Program-made: the position numbers and the translations under genes
Assembly: GCF_019218285.1 (NCBI RefSeq)
Contig: NZ_JAHUZG010000003.1
Location: 1-64,000, forward strand
Length of the DNA: 64,000 nt
Direction of reading: 5' to 3'
DNA from: Antarctobacter sediminis
GTDB taxonomy: Bacteria; Pseudomonadota; Alphaproteobacteria; Rhodobacterales; Rhodobacteraceae
The notes under the pieces: generated by a model
What the model was told of the DNA's origin: nothing
Databases searched by the model: none
Seen by the model: only the letters and a program-made list of their open reading frames with translations
In this document: positions 35,272 through 43,569 of the stretch, piece by piece
How the letters are laid out: each line of letters opens with the position of its first letter
Numbering within the stretch: the first letter of the stretch is position 1

Positions 35272-36627
35272 TCAGCCTTTCAGGTCTGTCAGGGTGTCGA
35301 TAGTGGCGCGAAGACGGGCGATCAGCAGATCGACCTCGCCTTCGGTGATGCAGATGGGCGGGGCGAGGCCGATCACGTCGTCGGCAAAGGCGCGAAAGAT
35401 CAGGCCATTGTCATAGCCAGCCTTTGCCAGCCGCGCGGCGACACCGGCGGACTTGGCGGGTTTGGCCTTGGTCGTCTTGTCGGTAACGATTTCCACCGCG
35501 GCCAACAGGCCCTTTGCCCGCACGTCGCCGACCAGCGGGTGATCCAGCAGGCTGCGCAGTTGTGTTTCGAAATAGGCACCGACGCGCTTGGAATTATCGA
35601 TCAGCCCGCCTTCGTACAGCTTGATGACCTCCAGCGCGACGGCGGCGCTGACCGGGTGGCCAGAATAGGTGAAACCATGGCCGAAGGGCGTGCCCGCAGG
35701 GACCGCATCCGCCATCACCTGATAGATCCGGTCCGACACCATGACGGCCCCCATGGGCGCATAGCCAGAGGTCAGCCCCTTGGCCATCGTGAGGAAATCT
35801 GGCGTCAGCCCTTCGTGTTCGCAGGCAAACATCGGCCCCGTGCGGCCAAAGCCGGTGATGACCTCGTCGACGATGAACAGGATACCCAGGTCCCTGCATG
35901 TGTCCTGCATGGCCTTGGCATAGCCCGCGGGCGGGACGATCACGCCGCCGGACCCCTGCACCAGTTCCATGATAAAGGCGCCGACCTTGTCCGCGCCAAG
36001 TTCGGCCACCTTGGCCCGCAGGTTGGCAACACCCCGCGCAATGATCTGTGCGTCCGTCAGCCCATCGTTCCGATAGGGATAGGGTGAGGGGATATGATGC
36101 TGCCACGGCATCGGCAGGTCAAAGAGGTCGTGAAACACTGGCAGGGCGGTCAGCCCTGCACCGTTGGAGGTGGACCCGTGATAACCCTTTTCCAGTGCGA
36201 TGACATGTTTCTTGTCCGGCTGGCCAAGCGCGTTGAAATAGTAGCGCAGCATACGAATGACCGTGTCTACGGCATCCGACCCGCCAAGCGTAAAAAAGGC
36301 ATGATCCAGATCGCCGGGCGCCAGCTCGGCCAGCTTGGCCGCCAGTTCGATGGCCGGTTCGCTGCCGAAGTGAAAATAGCCGGTGGCATAGGGCAACCGC
36401 TTCATCTGTTCGGCGGCGGCCTCGATCACGCATTCATGACCATATCCCGCGTTCACGCACCACAGGCCCGCGAATCCGTCCAGCAGCTCGTTGCCATCGG
36501 CGTCGGTCAGGAAGACGCCCCTGCCGGATTGCATCACGGTCACGCCGCGCGCCTCGTGGTCGCGCATGGACACCACGGGATGCAGGTAATGGGCACGGTC
36601 TTTTTCGATCAGAGAGTTGGAAAGCAT
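35272..36627 (-). CDS. PLP-dependent class III aminotransferase
   Basis: The 451-residue omega-aminotransferase has the PLP-binding Asp in FIVDEVITGFGRTG and the Schiff-base Lys in TMAKGLTSGYAPMGAV. GLWCVNAGYGH and FTLGGSDAVDTVIRM are typical of the pyruvate-dependent branch (beta-alanine, taurine, putrescine or related amine donors). It would make a semialdehyde that the dehydrogenase at 32465 can oxidise. A 124-base upstream gap likely holds its promoter. Confidence 0.9.
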   Translation of the reverse strand: MLSNSLIEKDRAHYLHPVVSMRDHEARGVTVMQSGRGVFLTDADGNELLDGFAGLWCVNAGYGHECVIEAAAEQMKRLPYATGYFHFGSEPAIELAAKLAELAPGDLDHAFFTLGGSDAVDTVIRMLRYYFNALGQPDKKHVIALEKGYHGSTSNGAGLTALPVFHDLFDLPMPWQHHIPSPYPYRNDGLTDAQIIARGVANLRAKVAELGADKVGAFIMELVQGSGGVIVPPAGYAKAMQDTCRDLGILFIVDEVITGFGRTGPMFACEHEGLTPDFLTMAKGLTSGYAPMGAVMVSDRIYQVMADAVPAGTPFGHGFTYSGHPVSAAVALEVIKLYEGGLIDNSKRVGAYFETQLRSLLDHPLVGDVRAKGLLAAVEIVTDKTTKAKPAKSAGVAARLAKAGYDNGLIFRAFADDVIGLAPPICITEGEVDLLIARLRATIDTLTDLKG

Positions 36628-36703
36628 CTGTCAGGTCTCCGTTTGGCCTTTTCCCCAGCATAGAAAGGGTGGCCGGAAGGAAGCTGTGTATTCAGGGCGC
36701 AGA

Positions 36704-36718
36704 CGGCAGGATTTGCCG
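36704..36718. promoter_or_regulatory. Candidate operator upstream of the aminotransferase
   Basis: CGGCA-GGATT-TGCCG is a perfect 5-bp inverted repeat with a 5-base spacer in the 124-base gap between tetR and the aminotransferase gene. It could bind the TetR or Lrp protein of the cluster. A palindrome this short can occur by chance. Confidence 0.3.
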
Positions 36719-36751
36719 AATGTCAGGGACGGGCGGCATTTTATGCTGCGC

Positions 36752-37387
36752 CTATGTCTCTGATTTTCGGGGGACCAGAACGGGACGTGCGCGTGTGAAC
36801 CAGTTTTCCAGCATATTCTGAAAATAGGCGGGATCGCGGCGCCATTGGCTTTGAAAGGCCATGCCGCGCACAAGGCACATGAACTCGTTCATCATGGCGG
36901 TGCGTGTGGCGGTATCACATCCGAAATGCGCCAGTTCCACATGCCACACGTCGTTCAGTGCCTCGTTGAATTTGCGCGACTCGGCAGAAACAAAGGTCAG
37001 TTCCTCGGGATCCACCCGCGCCTCAGAGATGTAGTCCATCGAGACCTGAAAGATGCCGGTCTGATAGCGTTGCCAGATGTATTCGGTCAGCGCCTTGACC
37101 CTGTGCTGCCCCGGTTTCAGGTCGCGGGCAAAGATGCGCAGCAGGTCGGCCTCTTTTTCCAGCATGTCCGCATATGTTGCCTGGATCAGCGCGGCCCGCG
37201 TCGGGAAATGGTGCAGCAACGCGCCCCGTGACACCTTGGCCTTGGCCGCGATATCATGCGTCGAGGTATGCGCCAGACCTTTCTCCGAGATCAGCGCAAA
37301 GGCGGCTTTCAGGATACGGGCTTGCGTCGCGGCAGAACGTTGTTCCTGCGTGCGGCGGGGTTTTGTCGGCTCCTCCATGACACTCAT
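36752..37387 (-). CDS. TetR/AcrR family transcriptional regulator
   Basis: The 211-residue protein has the TetR helix-turn-helix at about 15-60 (RILKAAFALISEKGLAHTST, then KVSRGALLHHFPTRAALI) and a helical ligand domain. The start at 37387 overlaps the dctM stop by ATGA, so it is cotranslated with the transporter and likely controls it. The ligand is probably the transported compound or a derivative. Confidence 0.9.
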   Translation of the reverse strand: MSVMEEPTKPRRTQEQRSAATQARILKAAFALISEKGLAHTSTHDIAAKAKVSRGALLHHFPTRAALIQATYADMLEKEADLLRIFARDLKPGQHRVKALTEYIWQRYQTGIFQVSMDYISEARVDPEELTFVSAESRKFNEALNDVWHVELAHFGCDTATRTAMMNEFMCLVRGMAFQSQWRRDPAYFQNMLENWFTRARPVLVPRKSET

Positions 37388-38694
37388 CGTGACAGAGCCT
37401 CGGGCAACCACAAGGCAATTTGCGGAAAGATCACCATCAGCACGACTGCAAGGCACATCAACAGGAAGAAGGGCAGGGCATAGGCCGCGACCTTGTGGAT
37501 CGGGACCCCGGAAAACCCCTGAATCACGAACAGGTTAAATCCGACCGGCGGCGTCATCTGGCCCAGTTCGATCATGATGACAAGAAAGATGCCGTACCAG
37601 ATCGGGTCGAAACCCGCGCCGATGACCACCGGCAGGGTGATCGGCAGGCTCATCACGATGATCGAGATCCCGTCAAGAAAGAAGCCCAGCAGGATGTAAA
37701 AAACAGCCAGCGCCGCGATCAGCAGGTAGGGCGACAGGTCCAGCGCCTCGATGGCGGCGGCGATGTCGCGCGGGATGTGCATGTAGCCGATGGCCGAGGA
37801 CAGGAAAGCGGCGCACATCAGGATGGCACAGACCATGCACGAGGTCTTGAGCGCGTTGACCAGCGACCCGGACAGCATCGACCGCGAGAGTTGGCCGCTG
37901 AGCCCGGCAAAGGTGAGCGCGGCAAAGACGCCGATGGCGGCGGCTTCGGAGGGGGTGGCCCAGCCAGTGTAGATCGACCCCAGAACCACGGCGATCAGGC
38001 CAAAGACCGGCGCAAGGTTGCGCAGGATGGCAAGGGGGCTGGCCTCGTCCGGGTCGATCTCGGATGCCGGGGCAAGATGCGGCGCTTGCAGGCATTTCGC
38101 GGCCAGATAGGCGGCATAAAGGCAGGCAATCATGATCCCCGGCAGGACGCCGGCGATGAACAGCTTGGCAATCGAAACCTCGGCCAGCACGCCGTAGATG
38201 ATCAGCACGATCGAGGGGGGGATCAACAGCCCAAGACTGCCCGCACCCGCCAGCGATCCAAGGGCAAGGCTTTGCGAATAGCCGCGTTGGTTCAGTTCGT
38301 TGGTGGTGATCCGGCCCACGGTGGCCGTGGTGGCCGCGCTGGACCCAGAGACGGCGGCGAACAACGCCGAGCCCAGCACATTGGTATGCAACAGCCCGCC
38401 CGGCACCCGCGCCACCAGAGGCGACAACCCCTTGTACAGGCGTTCGGAAATATCGGTGCGGAACATGATCTCGCCCATCCAGATGAACATCGGCACCGCG
38501 GCCAGTTCCCAGGATGAGGCGCTGCGCACGATGATCCGGCTGGCGATGGCGCCGATCCGGTCCGGAGAGAAGCCTTGAAAGGCGAGCAGGGACAGCGCGG
38601 CGGCCGTGGCGAGGGCAAGAAACACCCACATGCCTGTGGCCAGTACCGCCAGCATGAGCGCAAAGACCGCCATGGCAATGGTGACGGGATCCAT
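37384..38694 (-). CDS. dctM: TRAP transporter large permease DctM
   Basis: The 436-residue protein has about 12 hydrophobic segments and DctM hallmarks: SASSWELAAVPMFIWMGEIM, a GSSAATTATVGRI helix-loop and PPSIVLIIYGVLAEVSI. It forms the Na+-driven transport channel together with DctQ and binding protein DctP. The three genes are contiguous with overlaps of at most 4 bases. Confidence 0.94.
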   Translation of the reverse strand: MDPVTIAMAVFALMLAVLATGMWVFLALATAAALSLLAFQGFSPDRIGAIASRIIVRSASSWELAAVPMFIWMGEIMFRTDISERLYKGLSPLVARVPGGLLHTNVLGSALFAAVSGSSAATTATVGRITTNELNQRGYSQSLALGSLAGAGSLGLLIPPSIVLIIYGVLAEVSIAKLFIAGVLPGIMIACLYAAYLAAKCLQAPHLAPASEIDPDEASPLAILRNLAPVFGLIAVVLGSIYTGWATPSEAAAIGVFAALTFAGLSGQLSRSMLSGSLVNALKTSCMVCAILMCAAFLSSAIGYMHIPRDIAAAIEALDLSPYLLIAALAVFYILLGFFLDGISIIVMSLPITLPVVIGAGFDPIWYGIFLVIMIELGQMTPPVGFNLFVIQGFSGVPIHKVAAYALPFFLLMCLAVVLMVIFPQIALWLPEALSR

Positions 38695-38697
38695 CTC

Positions 38698-39246
38698 TTA
38701 ATTCTCCTGTTTGACAAAGGGGCGCAGCGCACACGCTGCCAGTTGCAGGACCAGCAGGCAGGCACCGGCGAAAACCACCATGTCCGGGATCCAGAGCGGC
38801 ACCTCGGCCACGCTTTCGCTGACCGCGCCCCGGGTCCAGTTCTTGGCCATGTTGCGCCAGAGAAAGGTGCAGAAATACCCGCACAGCCCGGTGGCAAACA
38901 GCGCTACGGCGGTTTCCACGCCCAGACGCAAGCGCGGTGCCATCCGATCGGTCAGCAGGTTGACCCGGATCATGCCGCCATCCCGCAGGGTCCATGACAG
39001 CGACAGGAAGGTGATCGACAACACGGCAAAGCCGATGAATTCGTCCAGCACATGGGTCGAGGTGTCAAAGACCGAACGCAGCACGGTCTCTAACAGGATA
39101 TGCCCCACCGCGTAGATCAAGACGCCGCCGGCGCAGATCAGCGCCGCAAAGGACAAGGCATCGACAAGGCGAAGCAGCAAGCGCAAGGGAGCCTCCAAGG
39201 GGGTTCCGTGGCGCGTATCCGGCGCCACGGTGGGATGATGGGTCAT
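38698..39246 (-). CDS. dctQ: TRAP transporter small permease DctQ
   Basis: The 182-residue protein has four predicted transmembrane helices, at about 32-52, 66-86 (with LDEFIGFAVLSITFLSLSW), 105-130 and 150-170. This is the usual DctQ layout. It starts by ATGA overlap with dctP and is followed by dctM after 3 bases. Confidence 0.9.
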   Translation of the reverse strand: MTHHPTVAPDTRHGTPLEAPLRLLLRLVDALSFAALICAGGVLIYAVGHILLETVLRSVFDTSTHVLDEFIGFAVLSITFLSLSWTLRDGGMIRVNLLTDRMAPRLRLGVETAVALFATGLCGYFCTFLWRNMAKNWTRGAVSESVAEVPLWIPDMVVFAGACLLVLQLAACALRPFVKQEN

Positions 39247-40235
39247 TGCGATTTGGCCGCGCCAAAGGCGTCGATCAGGGCCTGTCCCCGCGCACCGGTG
39301 CTGTCCAGCCAGTCGTCCAGCGCAGCCTTGCCCGCCGCTTGCAGCGCGGCGCGAAATCCGTCATCGGCGGCGGTGACGACCGTGACCTTGTTGGCGTCCA
39401 GATCGGAATAGGTGGCGGCCAGACGGTCGGGGATCGCGGCCCAGTTCAGATCGCGGGTCTCGGCCGCCGCATCAAGGATCGCCTGCTGTTGTTCCGACGT
39501 CAGACCGTCGAACACATCGCGCGAGATATGCACGAAATTCAGCGGGATCGCGTAGTTGTAGATCTCGGTATAAGTGTCGAAGTACTCCCAGAAACTGCTG
39601 GAGACGCCGCCCTCGGCCGAAGTCAGCACCGCATCGATGGCCCCGGTCGAAATCGACGGCACCACATCAGCCCACGACAGACGCACCGCTGCCGCGCCAA
39701 GGGCGTTCAGCGCCGTTGTGCCGTTCTTGTCATAGGTGCGGATCTTGACGCCGGACAGGGCGTCGGTGCTATCCATCGGCTGTTCGGACCAGATGCCAGA
39801 CGGCGGCCATGGCGAGGCATAGAGCAGGATCTGGTTGTTCTCTTCAAAGACCTTTTTGAACTCGGGTTCCGCCACCTTGTACAGCAACTCGGCCTCTTCG
39901 ACGGTGGTCACAAAGAAGGGCAGCGAAGACAGCAGGAACAGCGGGTCAATCCCACCCAATGCGCCGCCATAGGTGTCGGCGATCTCCAGCGCGCCTTCGC
40001 CCACGGCATCGAAATGGTCGGCGGATTTGTAGCCAAGCGCGCCGCCATAGTGCACCACGATCTCGACGCTGCCGCCGGATTTCTCGGCCACCAGCGCGGC
40101 AAAGCGGGCGTCGCCCACGCCATGGATCGAGGTCGCGGAATATTCGTTCGACAGGTTCAGCGTCACATCGGCGGCAAAGCTGGCGCTTGCGGCCATGGCC
40201 AGCGCCGCGGTGCCGGACAGCAGGATATGTTTCAT
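39243..40235 (-). CDS. dctP: TRAP transporter substrate-binding protein DctP
   Basis: The 330-residue periplasmic protein has a Sec signal (LLSGTAALAMAASASFAAD) and a DctP fold. The carboxylate-binding Arg is in SGVKIRTYDKNGTTAL, and the dimer/hinge helix follows. TRAP systems of this type carry organic acids, amino acids or osmolytes. The binding-site Trp and Tyr content (WPPSGIW, SFWEYFDTYTEIYNY) is high but does not name a ligand. Confidence 0.92.
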   Translation of the reverse strand: MKHILLSGTAALAMAASASFAADVTLNLSNEYSATSIHGVGDARFAALVAEKSGGSVEIVVHYGGALGYKSADHFDAVGEGALEIADTYGGALGGIDPLFLLSSLPFFVTTVEEAELLYKVAEPEFKKVFEENNQILLYASPWPPSGIWSEQPMDSTDALSGVKIRTYDKNGTTALNALGAAAVRLSWADVVPSISTGAIDAVLTSAEGGVSSSFWEYFDTYTEIYNYAIPLNFVHISRDVFDGLTSEQQQAILDAAAETRDLNWAAIPDRLAATYSDLDANKVTVVTAADDGFRAALQAAGKAALDDWLDSTGARGQALIDAFGAAKSQ

Positions 40236-40281
40236 GTCATGTCTCCTTGTTGGTTTGGTCTTGTTCTTTTTTTGGGGGGGA

Positions 40282-41403
40282 TCAGCCGGTCAGAGTCATC
40301 GCAGAGATGTCGCGCGGCAGATGGGTCAGGCACTCATAGCCGTCGGCGGTGATCAGCACGGTGTCGGAATGGCGAAAGCCGCCCTGGCCGCGCCAGTAGA
40401 TGCCCGGCTCGATGCTGATGACCATGTTCTCTTGCAGGATGTCGTCGCTGCCTTCGGCGACCCATGGCCCCTCGTGGCCACCCATGCCGATGCCATGGCC
40501 GGTGCGGTGCAGCAGGTTGTCGCCAAACCCTTCGGCGCGCAGAAAGCTCATAACCTTGTGGTCGACATCATGGCAAGAGACGCCCGGCCCGATCGCGGCA
40601 AAGCCGATGCGGCCCGCCTCGACCATGGTTTCGAAAACCTCGGCATCCTGTCGGCTGGGCTGGGTGACGAAAAAAGTGCGTTCGGTTTCGGCCGAGTAGC
40701 CGTTCACCCGCAGGAACGACAGGCCCACGTTCGGCCCGGCCCCAAGCGTATCGGACGGTTCTGGAAACCTGTGCGGCTGGGCGCTGAACGGCGCGGCCCA
40801 AAGTCCCTGCCAGACGCTGGAGGTATAGGGGTCCAGATGCCCTTCGGCGGCGATGATTTCCTCGCGCAGCAAGGCATTGGCATGGTCGGTTTCGGAAATC
40901 CTGCGCCCGACCGCCGCCAATCCCATGGCCAGTTCCAGACCTCGGTCCGAGTACGTCGCGGCGCGCCGGATGGCATTGACCTCTGTCGGGCTCTTGATGG
41001 CGCGCAGCCGTTCGACCAGCGGCAGAACCTGCGGCGACCATGCGGACAGGGCCACCAGCAACTCGCCGGTGATCATCATCTCGACGCCGACCGTGGCACC
41101 GGTTGGCAAGATGCTTTGCAGCGCCTCAAGATAGCTGCCGCCGGCGGGGGCGGGATAGTCGATGTATTCCACCAAATCATGCGGCACCGCGATCGTCGCC
41201 ATGTTCTCGGCCTCGATCCGGGGCGTCAGGAACAGCGGCTTTTGACCCGGGCGGACAACGATGAAGAACGGCCGTTCGAAAGGTTCGTACCGAAACCCGG
41301 TGAAGTAATAGATGCTGTCCTTGGTCGAGATCAGGAAAGCATCCAGTCCGATGGCAGTTACGGCCTTTTCCAGATTGGCAAGACGGGTGGCGTGCTCGGT
41401 CAT
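40282..41403 (-). CDS. M24 (pita-bread) family hydrolase with altered metal site
   Basis: The 373-residue protein has the creatinase N-terminal domain (about 1-130) and the M24 catalytic domain. The central His (RTGHGIGMGGHEGP, His303) and one Glu (VISIEPGIYW, Glu332) are kept. Of the five aminopeptidase-P metal ligands, the first Asp aligns with Leu228, the second with Glu239 and the last Glu with Ser346. This argues against an ordinary dinuclear Xaa-Pro peptidase and for a creatinase-like or other metal-poor amidohydrolase. It is 46 bases upstream of dctP, so it probably acts on the imported substrate. Confidence 0.8.
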   Translation of the reverse strand: MTEHATRLANLEKAVTAIGLDAFLISTKDSIYYFTGFRYEPFERPFFIVVRPGQKPLFLTPRIEAENMATIAVPHDLVEYIDYPAPAGGSYLEALQSILPTGATVGVEMMITGELLVALSAWSPQVLPLVERLRAIKSPTEVNAIRRAATYSDRGLELAMGLAAVGRRISETDHANALLREEIIAAEGHLDPYTSSVWQGLWAAPFSAQPHRFPEPSDTLGAGPNVGLSFLRVNGYSAETERTFFVTQPSRQDAEVFETMVEAGRIGFAAIGPGVSCHDVDHKVMSFLRAEGFGDNLLHRTGHGIGMGGHEGPWVAEGSDDILQENMVISIEPGIYWRGQGGFRHSDTVLITADGYECLTHLPRDISAMTLTG

Positions 41404-41680
41404 GACTTCTCCAAGTTAAAAGCAAGCTGGACTGTTTGTTATTTGAGGCGTTCCGCAACGCGGTTTCTGCCGAACTTCGGTGTCAAACGGCGGAATGTGC
41501 TGAAAGTGAACTCTCGGACGGCATTTCCTGCCGCTCCCCGGTTGCGGTGCGTCCGGCGGATTCGTCCGGCTGATCGACGTCGCAGGACATGCAGTTGTTG
41601 GCCGACCAAAGGTATGGTCGGCGCAGCGAGACAGGTTGGCCACCCTTGGGACGTGCTCCGTTAGGGGGCGCGCCGGGCCT

Positions 41681-43390
41681 TTATTTTTGCAGCACAAAGG
41701 TGCCGGGTGCGGGCATCAAAGGCGGCAAGCCGTCTTCGGACCGGCCCAGCGGCGGCGAAGCAATTATCTCACCGCTGCTTTTCCCGCCCAGCCATTCCAC
41801 CCAGACGGGCCACCAAGAGCCTTCGACCGGTTCGTGGCGGCCGATCCATGTGTCCGGGTCCATGTACTTTCGCCCGGGGGGACGGTGGCCTATGCGATAG
41901 TGGCGGTGGCCGTGCCCGGGAACGCTTAGCACGCCGCTGTTGTGCCCGCCCGAGGTCAGGACAAAACTCAGGTCGCCATCGGTGAACAGCGCGGTCTTGT
42001 AGACGGACCGCCATGGCGCGATGTGATCCTTTTCAGTGCCCAGAACGAAAAACGGGGCTGTGACGTCCTTGAGCGCGATCACCCGGCCTTCGACGGAAAA
42101 GCGCCCGGCTGTCAGCCGGTTTTCAAGGAACAGTCCACGCAGGTATTCCGAGTGCATCCGATAGGGCATCCGCGTGGCATCCATGTTCCAGGCCGCCATG
42201 TCGAACATCTGCTCCTCCTCGCCCAAAAGGTAGCGTCGCAAAAGGCGGCTCCAGACAAGGTCACGGGACCGCAGCGCCTGAAAGGCTCCGGCCATCTGCG
42301 GGGCGTCCAGATAGCCCTTGTCCCACATCATGTCTTCAAGAAAGGCGATCTGGCTGTCATCGACAAAGAGCATCAGCTCGCCCGCCTCGGAAAAGTCGGT
42401 TTGCCCCGCCAACAGCGTGACCGAGGCCAGCCGGTCATCCCCGTCGCGGGCCATTGCGGCGGCGGTGATGGCAAGGATCGTTCCGCCAAGGCAATATCCA
42501 CAGGCATGGACCTTGCGCGCGCCGGTGATCTTTTGCACCGCGTCCAGCGCCTCGACCACGCCGCGACGGCGATAATCCTCCAACGAAAGGTCGCGTTGAT
42601 CGGCGGTTGGGTTGCACCATGAGATCGCAAAGACCGTATAACCCTGCGCCACCAGATGCGCGATCAGCGACTTTGGCGGGCTGAGGTCGAGGATGTAATA
42701 CTTCATGATCCACGCTGGTACGATCAGCAGCGGTTCAGCATGCACCCTGTCCGTCTGCGGCGTGTATTGGATCAGTTCGAACAGGTCGTTGCGATAGACC
42801 ACCGCGCCGGGCGTCACGGCCAGATCCTTGCCAACCTCAAAGCCCTCTTCGTCTGTCAAAGGAAGCTGCGAGATGTTGCGCAGCGTGTCCTCGGCCATGT
42901 GTCGGGCGCCTTTCACGAAATTCATGCCCCCCATCTGCACGGTCTTTTCGACGACCTCGGGGTTGGTCAGCGGGAAATTGGACGGAGACATCATGTCCAG
43001 CCCTTGCCGCACCATGAAATTCACCCGGTCGGCGCTGATCTTGCGCATGCCGCGCAGCTCGGACGTGGCCTCGTTCCACCAGTCTTCCTGAGCAAGGAAT
43101 ATTGTTTTCCAGAACTTGAAGGGCGGCATGTCCCAACCGGGGTGATCGAACCGGTGATCCCCGGGGGCGGGTTGTGGACCCTCGCCATGACCGGCGACCG
43201 CCAGAGCGGTGTCAGCAGCTTTGCGCAGCGCATCCTGCGTCAGCGCGTTAATGCGGCCGGGGGAGGTGCCAAGATGGGACATCCAGTCCATCCACGCCGC
43301 CGCAGCAGCATGCGGGGACAGCCCTCCGGTGATCCGTGCGCTGGCGGCGCGCAACGCGCGGTCCAGCGTCTTGCTGTCGGTCTGTTCCAT
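41681..43390 (-). CDS. phaC: Polyhydroxyalkanoate synthase, class I-like
   Basis: The 569-residue protein has the PhaC N-terminal domain and an alpha/beta-hydrolase domain with the lipase-like box GYCLGG, in which Cys is the nucleophile that carries the growing chain. The Asp (GTEKDHIAPW) and His (SGGHNSGV) of the triad are visible, as are the conserved Trp in MPPFKFWKTIFLAQEDW. It polymerises 3-hydroxyacyl-CoA into storage granules. It is divergent from the P-type ATPase, with an FNR-type box in the shared region. No phaA, phaB, phaR or phasin gene is adjacent. Confidence 0.9.
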   Translation of the reverse strand: MEQTDSKTLDRALRAASARITGGLSPHAAAAAWMDWMSHLGTSPGRINALTQDALRKAADTALAVAGHGEGPQPAPGDHRFDHPGWDMPPFKFWKTIFLAQEDWWNEATSELRGMRKISADRVNFMVRQGLDMMSPSNFPLTNPEVVEKTVQMGGMNFVKGARHMAEDTLRNISQLPLTDEEGFEVGKDLAVTPGAVVYRNDLFELIQYTPQTDRVHAEPLLIVPAWIMKYYILDLSPPKSLIAHLVAQGYTVFAISWCNPTADQRDLSLEDYRRRGVVEALDAVQKITGARKVHACGYCLGGTILAITAAAMARDGDDRLASVTLLAGQTDFSEAGELMLFVDDSQIAFLEDMMWDKGYLDAPQMAGAFQALRSRDLVWSRLLRRYLLGEEEQMFDMAAWNMDATRMPYRMHSEYLRGLFLENRLTAGRFSVEGRVIALKDVTAPFFVLGTEKDHIAPWRSVYKTALFTDGDLSFVLTSGGHNSGVLSVPGHGHRHYRIGHRPPGRKYMDPDTWIGRHEPVEGSWWPVWVEWLGGKSSGEIIASPPLGRSEDGLPPLMPAPGTFVLQK

Positions 43391-43487
43391 GTCGCCCGTT
43401 TTTGTTCACGCATCGTGTTTCCGGTCCGCCCGGCGCGTCGCCGACCAGCCCCGGTGCCGGGCATAACAGCATTGCAGGGGCGGCAGC

Positions 43488-43528
43488 TTGACCCACGTCA
43501 AATGCCTGCGGAAACCTTGTGCTAAGGC
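43488..43528. promoter_or_regulatory. FNR/FixK-type box in the phaC-ATPase divergent region
   Basis: TTGACCCACGTCAA (43488-43501) is a perfect 5-bp-arm palindrome matching TTGA-N6-TCAA. Its centre is about 29 bases before a -10-like element TAAGGC (43523-43528), the class II activator spacing for the ATPase gene. On the other strand TTATGC (43466-43461) lies 28 bases from the centre and could serve phaC. Confidence 0.6.
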
Positions 43529-43569
43529 TGCACCGTAAGTGACGCGAAAGGGCGGCAGGAGTGGGTGCC

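Noticed and set aside
33691-36087. A 798-codon plus-strand frame across the semialdehyde dehydrogenase, Lrp, HAD and aminotransferase genes
   Set aside because: It crosses several well-supported minus-strand genes and shows no protein family features, so it is a codon-bias shadow.
31043-41403. Ectoine/hydroxyectoine utilisation locus
   Set aside because: Some parts match (TRAP, AsnC, aminotransferase, semialdehyde dehydrogenase), but no EutA, B, C or E is found and the M24 protein does not have the ectoine hydrolase N-terminus.
41404-41680. Small genes between the M24 hydrolase and phaC
   Set aside because: The short frames here have shadow composition and no ribosome sites; the 277 bases most likely hold the promoter of the M24-TRAP operon, which I could not place.
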